From Mucilaginibacter sp. CSA2-8R (GTDB taxonomy: Bacteria > Bacteroidota > Bacteroidia > Sphingobacteriales > Sphingobacteriaceae), in assembly GCF_038806765.1 (NCBI RefSeq), contig NZ_CP152389.1, positions 2,418,001 to 2,482,000 of the forward strand: a stretch of DNA of 64,000 bases. The letters run 5' to 3'. Shown here piece after piece: positions 45,859 through 54,108 of the stretch. Positions within the stretch are counted from its first letter, which is position 1. Each line of letters opens with the position of its first letter. Under the pieces are notes generated by a model. That model worked only from the letters and a program-made list of their open reading frames with translations, did no database searches and was not told the DNA's origin. Both the position numbers and the translations under genes were made by a program.

Positions 45859-46182
45859 ATGATGGGAATGAAGTGGGCCTACCTGGCAGCGGGTATTGTT
45901 TTTGAGGTGCTGGGCACCATTTGCATGAAATATGCCGAGGGTTTCACAAAGCTCTTTCCATCTATTTTAGTGTTTGTTTTTTATGGGTTAAGCCTGGCAG
46001 CGCTGGTGTTTGTGCTCGAAAAAATGGAAGTAAGCATTGCTTACGGCATTTGGGCATCAGCCGGTACGGCGCTTATAGCCATTATAGGCATGTTGTTTTT
46101 TAAAGAAAATGTTTCGGTGGCCAAAATTGTGTCGGTATCATTTATCATACTCGGCATTATGGGCCTCGAATTATTGGATTAG
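45859..46182 (+). CDS. Small multidrug resistance (SMR) family transporter
   Basis: The 107-aa protein consists of four membrane helices. It has the membrane-embedded glutamate in the first helix (FEVLGTICMKYAEG), the YGIWAS signature in the third and a short charged end. SMR proteins are proton antiporters for cationic compounds such as quaternary ammoniums, or guanidinium exporters. The exact start is uncertain by a few codons. It is followed after 23 nt by a thioester-reductase-like gene, suggesting cotranscription. Confidence 0.92.
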   Translation: MMGMKWAYLAAGIVFEVLGTICMKYAEGFTKLFPSILVFVFYGLSLAALVFVLEKMEVSIAYGIWASAGTALIAIIGMLFFKENVSVAKIVSVSFIILGIMGLELLD

Positions 46183-46205
46183 CCTCATAATAAAACTTAA
46201 ACTAT

Positions 46206-47366
46206 ATGGAAGTATTTTTAACAGGAGCAACCGGATTGGTAGGCGGAGAGGTGCTCGTTAACCTTTCCAAACGGACAGAGATCAGTAAAATTTACTGTCT
46301 TATCCGCGCGGTCTCAATCGGCAGCGCTCAAGCCAGGCTAAGTAAAATATTCAGCCTGCACAACGACGAATTTGACCAGCAAAAAGTAGTGCCCGTATTG
46401 GGAGACCTTTTTGATGACGAGCTTACCAGTCAGTTAATTGCTAACGAAGAGCTGGCAGGCATAACCAACATCATTCATTCTGCCGCTAATACCTCTTTTG
46501 CAAAAGTAAAAGATGAATTGGTAGAAAAAGCCAACATAGGTGGCTTAACCAAAATTTTACTGTGGGCCAAGCAGCTACCTAAGCTTAATACTTTTATGTA
46601 TGTAGGTACTGCCACTATTTGCGGCCGGGATGTAAAGCACCGTTTGGTAACCGAAGATGAAACGCCCAATTTAAAGGCAAATCATCTGGTTAAGTACACT
46701 TACACTAAAATGCAGGGAGAGCTGTTACTTAAAAAGCATTTGCCCGAAGATAAAATTTTAGTGGTTCGTCCGTCTATCATTATGGGCGACAGCCGTGGCG
46801 TTGAGCCGCGTTCGCCGGTCATTTTATGGGCGTTGGCTACCATGAATAAGCTGCGCCTGGTGCCTGCCGAACAGTATGCCTCGCTGGATATGGTGCCGGT
46901 TGACTTTGTTGCCGATGTGATGACTAAACTGCTGTTTGCAAAACGTAACTATAACGTTTACCATATTTCGGCAGGTAACGATGCCTGCACATCGCCGTTA
47001 CAGATTGCCCGTGTATTTGATAATTACTTTGATGATATGCTGCCGCACCGCTTTATAGGTAAACATATGCTTAACCCACTAAAATTGTGGGCCAAAGGAA
47101 AATTACCGGTTGGGCACGAGCTTTTTGAGCACTTTGAATACCTGGAACACCTGAAATATGAATTTGAAGATTTAAGTAACCTGCGTATCCTTTTCGCTGG
47201 ATTAGATCCGTACCTGGAGTTTGCCGAATTAGGGCAACGTTTTGACAACTCGCGCATTATCGAAGATTTAGGTATGGAGCCCTCAAAACCCGGACATGTG
47301 TATATACACAATTGCCTGCGCTATATCGAAAAAATTAACCTGCTCGAAGGCGCTATCGATCCGTGA
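46206..47366 (+). CDS. Thioester-reductase-like / male-sterility-type NAD(P)-binding protein
   Basis: The 386-aa extended short-chain dehydrogenase has the GxxGxxG motif in TGATGLVGG (6-14), IIHSAANTSF, the YxxxK pair in KYTYTKMQGE and DMVPVDFVAD. This matches the NAD_binding_4 family: reductase domains of NRPSs, Lys2-type reductases and fatty acyl-CoA reductases. It has no fused carrier or adenylation domain. It follows the SMR gene closely. The substrate is unknown; reduction of an acyl thioester to aldehyde or alcohol is possible. Confidence 0.85.
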   Translation: MEVFLTGATGLVGGEVLVNLSKRTEISKIYCLIRAVSIGSAQARLSKIFSLHNDEFDQQKVVPVLGDLFDDELTSQLIANEELAGITNIIHSAANTSFAKVKDELVEKANIGGLTKILLWAKQLPKLNTFMYVGTATICGRDVKHRLVTEDETPNLKANHLVKYTYTKMQGELLLKKHLPEDKILVVRPSIIMGDSRGVEPRSPVILWALATMNKLRLVPAEQYASLDMVPVDFVADVMTKLLFAKRNYNVYHISAGNDACTSPLQIARVFDNYFDDMLPHRFIGKHMLNPLKLWAKGKLPVGHELFEHFEYLEHLKYEFEDLSNLRILFAGLDPYLEFAELGQRFDNSRIIEDLGMEPSKPGHVYIHNCLRYIEKINLLEGAIDP

Positions 47367-47764
47367 TTACAAACTAAAGATCTTTTAAAAACGTCCGTGC
47401 TGTTTCCATAGCATGCGCGGCTGTTTTTATACTTGAGGGAAAGCTGTGCTGCAAGGCGCAGCTTTATTTATTTAAAGCCTTTGGATTATGATGACTCACC
47501 ATAATAAGTTATTATGAGTTTAGCAACCATTAACTTGTTAAGTATAATAATACGATCATAGATTTCTAAAATACTCATAATGAAAAATTGGTTAAATTTT
47601 TCAAATTTACTGCATTAGCACAACTACTATAAATGCTTGTTCTATATAATATTATGAGTTTTTTGATAAAGCTGTTATTTATTTGTGTTTAAGGATTGAA
47701 TTACATTTTTGTTAACCAACTAGTATTATCAATAGTCTCTCTCATTCATAGTTAACAGAATCGA
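47367..47764. other. AT-rich convergent intergenic region with repeated ACTCATAAT motif
   Basis: The 398-nt gap lies between two converging genes, so it should need no promoter. It holds a terminator (47440-47472), a perfect 17-bp dyad CATAATAAGTTATTATG (47500-47516), and ACTCATAAT or its complement at 47511-47519, 47573-47581 and 47651-47659, plus a variant at 47494-47505. Confidence 0.6.
47440..47472 (+). terminator. Terminator after the thioester-reductase-like gene
   Basis: AAAGCTGTGC (47440-47449) pairs, with one G-U, with GCGCAGCTTT (47456-47465), followed by ATTTATTT. Confidence 0.7.
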
Positions 47765-48685
47765 CTAAGTTGATCTTCTTTGTTTAAACATTGCTGGAGA
47801 GAGTCCGGTTTTTTGTTTAAAAAGCTTGTTGAAGGACTGCGGATGTTCAAACCCCAATTGATAGGCTATTTCGGCTGTAGTCAGCGCCTTTTGATTAAGC
47901 ATTTGTTTTGCTTGGTCGATAATTAACAGATGAATATATTGCTGTGTGGTTTTGCCGGTGAGCGTGCGAAGCATATCGCTTAAGTAGCGTTGGGAGACAT
48001 TTAGATAAACAGCAAGGTCATGCGCCGACGGTAAACCGCTGTGCAATGCTTTTCCGGTGCTGAAATGTTGGAGCAAATAATTATTCATTCTATCTATCAA
48101 ATCATGGTGCAATACTTTACGGGTGATAAATTGACGATTGTAAAAGCGGTTGCTATGGTTGAGCAGTAATTCTATCTGTGACAGCAAAATGTCTTGACTA
48201 TAAGTGTCGGTTGGATTGTGCAACTCAGTCCCGATAGCTTCAAATAAAGTTGTTATGATACGTTTTTCATTGTCAGACAAGAAAAGCGCTTCTGTTACAC
48301 AATAATCAAAAAATCCAAACCGAAAAATATGTTGTGCTAAAGGGTGGCCGCGCAGTATATCAGGATGGAAATATAAAACAAATCCCTGGTAGTCTGCTGT
48401 TTGGGAAGGAATTTCCACTGATTGACCAGGTGCGAGAAAAGCAAGGCCACCTTCTTTAAAATCGTAGCGGTTAGGCCCGTATTTTACACTTCCTTTAAAA
48501 TCGTTTTTGAATGATATTTTGTAAAAGTCAAGTGTAACCCAGTTGCCGGCATCCTTTAAGTTTGGTTTTATAGTATCGTAATTTATGAGGGTGACGAGCG
48601 GGTGAAGCGGAACTGGCAGGTACATCCGCTCAGTTAAGTCGGCAATTGTTTTAAACGTTAGCGTATTATTATTGCCTGATTCCAT
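47765..48685 (-). CDS. AraC-family regulator, module C
   Basis: The 306-aa protein is the third paralogue of the module A and B regulators. It has a similar N-terminal domain (TFKTIADLTERMYLPVPLHPL, shown here by its TIADL and PVPLHPL ends), NRFYNRQFITRKV, and helix-turn-helix motifs LNVSQRYLSDMLRTLTG and IAYQLGFEHPQSFNKLFK. It lies 34 nt downstream of a short-chain dehydrogenase gene, the same order (oxidoreductase first) as in the other two modules. Confidence 0.92.
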   Translation of the reverse strand: MESGNNNTLTFKTIADLTERMYLPVPLHPLVTLINYDTIKPNLKDAGNWVTLDFYKISFKNDFKGSVKYGPNRYDFKEGGLAFLAPGQSVEIPSQTADYQGFVLYFHPDILRGHPLAQHIFRFGFFDYCVTEALFLSDNEKRIITTLFEAIGTELHNPTDTYSQDILLSQIELLLNHSNRFYNRQFITRKVLHHDLIDRMNNYLLQHFSTGKALHSGLPSAHDLAVYLNVSQRYLSDMLRTLTGKTTQQYIHLLIIDQAKQMLNQKALTTAEIAYQLGFEHPQSFNKLFKQKTGLSPAMFKQRRST

Positions 48686-48719
48686 TTTTTACAAATAATT
48701 TTAAAAGTGCTTTAATATT

Positions 48720-49460
48720 TTAACCTTGCACTGTAGGGCGTATCACAATATCTCCTACATCAACATTAGCAGGTTGGGCTATAGCAAATGCAATGGCATC
48801 GGCAACGGCTTCCGGGGGCATAGCTATTTGGTCGGCTTTGCTCTGTAAAGTATTCCTTATCTCGTCATTTTTTATATTGCTCACAAATTCTGTAGCCACA
48901 AAGCCAGGCAATATACCTGTTACGCGCCAGCGCCCTTCCGATTCTTGCCTTAAACATTCGCCAATAGTGCGTATGGCATTTTTTGTACCTGCATACACTC
49001 CCATTGTTGGCACAATGCTTATACCTGCTGTTGATATTACGTTAATAAAGTGTCCCGAACCTTGTTTCTTAAAGATAGGCATGGCAGCCGCTATTCCGTA
49101 AAGTGTACCTTTTAAGTTTACGTCTATCATTTGCTCCCAGCCATCAACGTCGAGTTGCTCCATCCGTTGCAACTGACTGATACCTGCATTATTGATGATC
49201 ACATCTAAACCACCATATGTCTGCACCGCAAACTCTACCAAGGCAGTTACGTCTAACCTGCTTGTCACATCTGTTTGCTGATAAACAGCTATACCACCTG
49301 TTTTGTTAATTTCATCAGACAACTCTTGCAACCGGTTATTACGGCGAGCACCTAAAACCAATTTTGCACCCTGATTAGCCAATAGTTTTGCAGTAGCCCT
49401 ACCAATACCACTACTGGCCCCTGTTATTACTATTGTTTTCCCATTAACATTGTTTTTCAT
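48720..49460 (-). CDS. Short-chain dehydrogenase/reductase, module C
   Basis: The 246-aa classical SDR has TGASSGIGRA (13-22) for cofactor binding, NNAGIS, the catalytic serine in VISTAG and the YxxxK pair in GVYAGTKNAIR. The arginines after the glycine motif (GARRNNR) suggest NADP preference. The substrate is unknown; family members of this group reduce carbonyls. Expression is probably driven by the tandem-box promoter upstream and the AraC partner downstream. Confidence 0.93.
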   Translation of the reverse strand: MKNNVNGKTIVITGASSGIGRATAKLLANQGAKLVLGARRNNRLQELSDEINKTGGIAVYQQTDVTSRLDVTALVEFAVQTYGGLDVIINNAGISQLQRMEQLDVDGWEQMIDVNLKGTLYGIAAAMPIFKKQGSGHFINVISTAGISIVPTMGVYAGTKNAIRTIGECLRQESEGRWRVTGILPGFVATEFVSNIKNDEIRNTLQSKADQIAMPPEAVADAIAFAIAQPANVDVGDIVIRPTVQG

Positions 49461-49479
49461 CTTTGTAGCTTTAACAATG

Positions 49480-49547
49480 CAAAGCTGAGATTTACAATGC
49501 TCTACTGAGTAGCCAAATTGGTTAAACTTGTAGCCAATTAGGCAAAC
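49480..49547 (-). promoter_or_regulatory. Module promoter C: tandem TTGGCTAC boxes plus CAGCTTTG
   Basis: On the minus strand, TTGGCTAC occurs at 49537-49530 and 49516-49509, 21 bp apart. From TTTG of the proximal box (49517-49514) there are exactly 26 nt to CAGCTTTG (49487-49480). The ATG follows 19 nt later. It matches module promoters A and B in every distance. Confidence 0.7.
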
Positions 49548-49639
49548 GCTACTCCGAACAATTCGAGATTGTCTGCTGGCGTTTTTATTTGCTATCTCTA
49601 AGCGTATCTTCTAAAAAAATGAAAAACTCCCTTTAGTCA

Positions 49640-51310
49640 TTAATCCTTCACACCCATCACGCATCCCGATACATTCCAGGCACTAAAAGCCGTGCCCTCG
49701 CGTTGACCCAAAGGGATGGCTACTTTAAAAGTGTGCAGGCCGGGTTTCAGATCGGGCAGGGGGATGTATATGGGTGGTGTGAGGCTGCCGGGGCACCAGT
49801 TTGAACGGCTTAAATCACTTGATGATAAACCGTTGCCGAAATTACCAGATGATGGATTAAGCAGGCGGTAGGTGCCGCAGTCGGTACGCCAAGGGATGAA
49901 GTGATAGATACGCTGGCCGTCTACAAAAATCTCGTTCAGCTTTTGGTTAAATTCATCGCCGCCGCCCCAGCCGCCATGGCCGGTGGTAATGTAACGCAGC
50001 TGCAAGTTTTTAATGCCCGCTGGTATGTTAGCAGTAACCGTCAGCGAGTCGTGGTCGAACATGGTTCCATATTCCTGGCCTGCCATTTCCATAAGGTTGG
50101 TGGTATTAAACAGAGGTAGCACAAAGGGTTGAGTTATGGATGATTTCTCGCTGCCATCACCAGGGTAATATTTAAGACGCAGACTTACTTTATGGCCGCC
50201 TTTATCATAATTGCCAATAAATACGCCTATCCATACATCGCCCTGTAAACGGGGTTGCAGCTCGGTAATTTCCTGTCTAAAAACGGCCGAATCGGCCCAA
50301 TTATAACCTTTGATGTTAGAGGCCTTATTGAACTGCCCCACACCAAACGGCGTAAAAAAGCGCAACAACTCCAGCGTGGGTAGGTAGCTGTCGGTAGCAA
50401 CCACGCCCTGATATTTATTGTGGTACACAGGCAGCGCTTTAACGCCTTGCTGCAAACCGTTTAAAAACGATTGTTGCCTGTCGACAGGAATCATAAACAC
50501 CGAGCCGGTGCGATCGTAAGCGTCGCCGTTAGAATATTGCGAGAGTTCGGCAAATAATTGCGTACCGGGGGAGTACGCTGGTAGCGTGATTTTTTTAAGG
50601 ATGACTGTGCCTCCGGCATAATGGTAGGTTGCATTTTTCTGGTCGGCAGCAGGGTTAGGCTTATCGTAGTTAAAAGAAATTTGTTCCTGGTTAAACACTG
50701 TAATGGTTTTGTACCTGCTTTCAATAAGTTGCTGCGTGTAAGTAGCAGCATCAACAATAGGGCCCATGTTGGCAGCGGTTGGCCAGGCCAGGTCGGCCGG
50801 CTTTACTTTATTTAAGCTGATTTGTGTTGCCACAACTTCCTGTTCTCCGTTACGAATAGTTTTAAGTACCAAGCCCAAACCCGGCGTTACGCCTATGCTT
50901 GGAGTTCCTTTGAGCTTTAGCGCGTTCGTGTACCAAACTTCAACGGTATTACTACGGATGATGACCTTGGCTTTTTTACAGGTGTAACCTAAAATAGTAG
51001 TCGTGTCGGGTAATAACTCCGGTTGTTCGTAATCATTAAAAGCCTTTTGCTGGGTAACATGAGCATTGTTTTGCAGCATGAGTATTTGCAAGGTACGACC
51101 AGCGGCATAATCCAAATAATATTGCTCTTTGGCATTAGGGTCGGCCACGCGCTGCAGGTGAGCTTTTTGCCCATCAATAAATAATCTTAAGCTGCTACCG
51201 GGCACTTTTTTTCCGTGGTATTTAACCTCGTAAGTGATGGTGGCACTTTGTTGGGCAAAGCCGATGCGTACGGTAAAAAGGAGTAGTGCTAATAGGAAAA
51301 AAGATTTCAT
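49640..51310 (-). CDS. PNGase F-like peptide-N-glycosidase with GLPGLI-like N-terminus
   Basis: The 556-aa secreted protein (signal peptide to about GFAQ) has an N-terminal beta-rich domain (about 20-175) resembling GLPGLI proteins (TYEVKYHGKKV, ILGYTCKKA, VWYTNALKLKGTPS, PGLGLVLKT). A PNGase F-like two-domain region follows (about 225-556; GHGGWGGGDEF, PWRTDCGTYR, LSRSNWCPG). PNGase F cleaves the amide between asparagine and N-glycans; the glutamate in GGDEF probably corresponds to a catalytic acid of that enzyme. The substrate glycan is unknown. The fused N-terminal domain is unusual. Confidence 0.85.
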   Translation of the reverse strand: MKSFFLLALLLFTVRIGFAQQSATITYEVKYHGKKVPGSSLRLFIDGQKAHLQRVADPNAKEQYYLDYAAGRTLQILMLQNNAHVTQQKAFNDYEQPELLPDTTTILGYTCKKAKVIIRSNTVEVWYTNALKLKGTPSIGVTPGLGLVLKTIRNGEQEVVATQISLNKVKPADLAWPTAANMGPIVDAATYTQQLIESRYKTITVFNQEQISFNYDKPNPAADQKNATYHYAGGTVILKKITLPAYSPGTQLFAELSQYSNGDAYDRTGSVFMIPVDRQQSFLNGLQQGVKALPVYHNKYQGVVATDSYLPTLELLRFFTPFGVGQFNKASNIKGYNWADSAVFRQEITELQPRLQGDVWIGVFIGNYDKGGHKVSLRLKYYPGDGSEKSSITQPFVLPLFNTTNLMEMAGQEYGTMFDHDSLTVTANIPAGIKNLQLRYITTGHGGWGGGDEFNQKLNEIFVDGQRIYHFIPWRTDCGTYRLLNPSSGNFGNGLSSSDLSRSNWCPGSLTPPIYIPLPDLKPGLHTFKVAIPLGQREGTAFSAWNVSGCVMGVKD

Positions 51311-51364
51311 TGTAGCATAAAATATACGGGCAAGATAAGTATAAAAGGCAAAGTAAGGCCCCGT

Positions 51365-52069
51365 TTAAATTTGAGCCATAGTATAAAAGGTGCCTTTATA
51401 TCTCGTGTACCAATTACCGTTAATAAAATAGTACCTATCTTTCAAAACGTTTACAACAGGTACTGCCTGGTTGATAAAGTGGCTTTCGTTCTTTTTGCTG
51501 TTGATGGCATTAAAAATGTATTCGCCTCTAAACTGAATTAATTCATCATAAAAGCTTCTTCTTTTAATTGAGAATATCAACTGTTGAACTTTGTTTATTT
51601 CAAACGGCGCTTTACCGGGATGTCTTTCTTTATTTTTCATGTTCAATATCAACCGGTAATTTGTGGCATTATCACCGGTAAGTGAAGTGTTAGCCTTAAA
51701 ACGGCTATAATCTGTATGTCCGTAATCTGATTTGCGAAAGGAATTGATATGCAACGCCTGCTTTAACCTGCCGTTATCAACAAATAGCCATAACTGGTAG
51801 CCACTACTGTTATTTGAACCTACACGCACAGCATAGTCGATTTTTAGAAATATCTTACCTTGCGCCAGTACAGTATCTAAACTCCAAAAGTTATTTAGCG
51901 TTATGGTGTCTTTTGATGAAGTAATTGATAAAGTTTCGGTTGCGGATGGATGATTTAACTTAATAAACGCCGGCTTACCCTGCACAGAGAGGATTTTTAT
52001 GGTTTGAGCGTTTGTCTGGCTGATAACAATGGGCAGCAATAACGCCAACAACAAAAGCACTCTAATCAT
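51365..52069 (-). CDS. Secreted protein of unknown function
   Basis: The start at 52069 (MIRVLLLLALLLPIVISQ) gives a clean signal peptide; an in-frame ATG at 52087 is an alternative. The 234-aa product is beta-rich with basic stretches (IKRRSFYDE, KNKERHPGK) and no cysteine motif in the mature part. It contains FWSLDTVLAQGKIFLKIDYAVRV in part (FWSLDTVLAQG) and ends RYYFINGNWYTRYKGTFY. I do not recognise a family. It is 48 nt or less from the DUF2200 gene upstream, in the same direction. Confidence 0.75.
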   Translation of the reverse strand: MIRVLLLLALLLPIVISQTNAQTIKILSVQGKPAFIKLNHPSATETLSITSSKDTITLNNFWSLDTVLAQGKIFLKIDYAVRVGSNNSSGYQLWLFVDNGRLKQALHINSFRKSDYGHTDYSRFKANTSLTGDNATNYRLILNMKNKERHPGKAPFEINKVQQLIFSIKRRSFYDELIQFRGEYIFNAINSKKNESHFINQAVPVVNVLKDRYYFINGNWYTRYKGTFYTMAQI

Positions 52070-52117
52070 GCGTGATAAACAAGGCATATTTGATGTTTGC
52101 AATACAACTGGCAATAC

Positions 52118-52477
52118 TCAGTTTTGCCTCAAAATCTTTTCCATCTTCCGGCCTTTAGCCAGTTCATCCACCAGCTTATCCAGGTAACGCACTTGTTGGG
52201 TTAACGGGTTTTCGATAGTCTCAATACGGTAGCCACAGATAGTGCCGGTAATGAGGTGTGCATTAGGATGGAGGATAGCACCCTCAAAAAAGTTTTCAAA
52301 GGTTGCTTTATTGTCGATTAGCCGTTGAAGTTGCGTTTCGTCGTAGCCGGTAAGCCAGGTAATTACCTGTTGCAGTTCCTGGATGGTGCGGCCTTTCTTT
52401 TCCACTTTAGCAATGTAGTGCGGATAAACTGAGCCAAAGGTCATACGGGCAATGCGTTGGTCGTGGCTGGCGTTCAT
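52118..52477 (-). CDS. DUF2200 domain protein
   Basis: The 119-aa protein matches DUF2200 along its whole length: RIARMTFGSVYPHYIAKVEKKGR at the start (seen as MTFGSVYPHY), TWLTGYDETQLQ, then FFEGAILHPNAHLITGTICGYR in part and RYLDKLVDELAKGR. The family is cytoplasmic and of unknown function. It may be cotranscribed with the secreted protein that follows. Confidence 0.88.
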   Translation of the reverse strand: MNASHDQRIARMTFGSVYPHYIAKVEKKGRTIQELQQVITWLTGYDETQLQRLIDNKATFENFFEGAILHPNAHLITGTICGYRIETIENPLTQQVRYLDKLVDELAKGRKMEKILRQN

Positions 52478-52648
52478 AACTGTACTATGCGGTTTTTTGT
52501 GTGTTTGTTTGGTTTAAATATCCGAAGGCACTTAAGTGGCCGCCGTATCTGAAGTTACGTTTAAAGATAGTATATTTTAAATTTTTACTGCCTATGTACT
52601 TTAAATCTCCCTGATTATTTATCCTTGTTTAGAGAAGCCGGATTAAAC

Positions 52649-53185
52649 ATGAATTTTAATATACAACCCACGCTTACCAACGGTAGCGTTACTTTGCAAC
52701 CCTTACAGGCAACAGATTTCAAAGCATTGTATAACGTTGCCAGTGATGCTAAAATATGGGAACAGCATCCTAACCGCGACCGTTACCAACGCGATGTTTT
52801 CTTAACATTTTTTGAAGGGGCTATGCAAAGCAGTGGTGCTTTTAAAGTGATAGATAATGCCACCGGGCAGTTAATAGGCAGCACGCGCTTTTATGACCAT
52901 AGCGATATGGACGGAAGTATTTTTATTGGCTACACGTTTTATGCAATAAACTGTTGGGGTAAGAGCATTAACCAGGCGGTCAAAGCCATGATGCTCGATT
53001 ATATTTTTCAGTACGTTAACGTGGTCAGGTTTCACATTGGCGCGGGCAACGTACGTTCGCAAATTGCTATTGGCAGGTTGGGAGCAATAAAGACAGACGA
53101 GCAACAGGTAACGTATTTTGGCGAGGCATCTAAACTCAATTTTGTGTATGAGATAAGTAAAGAGGCTTGGCTTGATAAGATGTAA
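52649..53185 (+). CDS. GNAT N-acetyltransferase
   Basis: The ATG at 52649 gives 178 aa (MNFNIQPTLTNGSVTLQPL), with the family's N-terminal LxPL motif. A strand block around IGSTRFYDHSDMDGSIFIGY and the GKSINQAVKAMMLDYIF acetyl-CoA region follow. It resembles acetyltransferases of the RimJ/RimL group. The substrate is unknown. Confidence 0.88.
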   Translation: MNFNIQPTLTNGSVTLQPLQATDFKALYNVASDAKIWEQHPNRDRYQRDVFLTFFEGAMQSSGAFKVIDNATGQLIGSTRFYDHSDMDGSIFIGYTFYAINCWGKSINQAVKAMMLDYIFQYVNVVRFHIGAGNVRSQIAIGRLGAIKTDEQQVTYFGEASKLNFVYEISKEAWLDKM

Positions 53186-53240
53186 GTTACAGCATTGATA
53201 GTTTGATTTTAACGTATTGCTGAACACCAATGTAAATAAT

Positions 53241-53274
53241 TAAACCTGCCGCCTTTCAACAGGCAGCAGGTTTA
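53241..53274. terminator. Bidirectional terminator between acetyltransferase and nitroreductase
   Basis: TAAACCTG (53241-53248) pairs with CAGGTTTA (53267-53274), with five more pairs inside (CGCCT region with AGGC region). It lies between convergent genes and has A/T-rich flanks. Confidence 0.75.
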
Positions 53275-53294
53275 TAATCTCATACAACGCCCGG

Positions 53295-53993
53295 TTACTT
53301 TTGAGTAAAAGCATCCAGGTTCATCTCCATGGGGGCTTCCTGGTTATCGGCTGCGTCGGCAAGCGTCATCTCGGTAACAAACAACTCTTTAGGCATACGC
53401 ACTTTTTTCATGTTTACCAGCCAGTCTTGCCCGGCTTCGCGGTAGCCTAAAGGAAGAAGTACGGTACTATGGTAGCCACTGTCCCGGAGATTTAAAAGTT
53501 CATCTAATTTTTCGGGCAAGAAGCCTTCAATAGGAGTAGCATCTACCTTTTGCTCGGCTGCCGCGGCAATCGCCATGGCAAAGGCAATATAACTTTGTTT
53601 GGCCGCATGATGTGCCTGCCATTCGGTACCTTTAGTTTCGTACAAACCTAAAATTGTTTGTTTGTAAGCGTCCATGTTGCTGTGTGGCAAGCCGCGTTCA
53701 TCCATCATGTAGTTAAAAACTTGGGTTACACGCTCACCGCTATAACTATCCCACGCTGCAAAAACCAACAGGTGCGAACAATCAGTGATTTGGGTTTGAT
53801 TATAGGCAATGCCTTTTATTTTTTCGAGCAGGGCGGGGTCTGATATAACAATTACTTTATATGGCTGCAAGCCTGATGACGAAGGAGCCATGCGGGTTGC
53901 TTCTAATATGTAATCCAGTTTTTCTGGCGGTATCTTAGCGCCATTCATTTTTTTAGTTGCGTAGCGCCATTGTAGATCTTCGAGTAAACTCAT
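53295..53993 (-). CDS. NAD(P)H-dependent nitroreductase
   Basis: The 232-aa FMN enzyme has the nitroreductase N-terminus LQWRYATKKMNG, the ARMAPSSSGLQPYKVIV-like FMN site (TRMAPSSSGLQPY), DCSHLLVFAA, and the late GYREAGQDWLVN. It reduces nitroaromatics and quinones, as NfsB does. A divergent HxlR regulator lies 115 nt away, mirroring the azoR arrangement at 30 kb. Confidence 0.93.
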   Translation of the reverse strand: MSLLEDLQWRYATKKMNGAKIPPEKLDYILEATRMAPSSSGLQPYKVIVISDPALLEKIKGIAYNQTQITDCSHLLVFAAWDSYSGERVTQVFNYMMDERGLPHSNMDAYKQTILGLYETKGTEWQAHHAAKQSYIAFAMAIAAAAEQKVDATPIEGFLPEKLDELLNLRDSGYHSTVLLPLGYREAGQDWLVNMKKVRMPKELFVTEMTLADAADNQEAPMEMNLDAFTQK

Positions 53994-54009
53994 GGTATTT
54001 GTTTTTTGC

Positions 54010-54017
54010 CAAAGGTA
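54010..54017 (-). promoter_or_regulatory. -7 promoter element of the nitroreductase gene
   Basis: TACCTTTG on the minus strand matches TAnnTTTG exactly, 16 nt before the ATG. The GTGAC/GTAAC repeats begin about 20 nt further upstream. Confidence 0.5.
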
Positions 54018-54037
54018 AGGGCATTAACTTTAAAAAT

Positions 54038-54097
54038 GTAACTTAGTGACAAAAAGTAACAGTAACCTAACAATCACCCAAGTGACAAAAAAGTAAC
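54038..54097. promoter_or_regulatory. Repeated GTGAC-A5/6-GTAAC motif, probable HxlR operator
   Basis: AGTGACAAAAAGTAAC (54045-54060) and AGTGACAAAAAAGTAAC (54081-54097) are direct repeats 36 bp apart, with another GTAAC at 54038-54042. They lie between the divergent nitroreductase and HxlR genes. Confidence 0.6.
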
Positions 54098-54108
54098 CGA
54101 CATACGTT

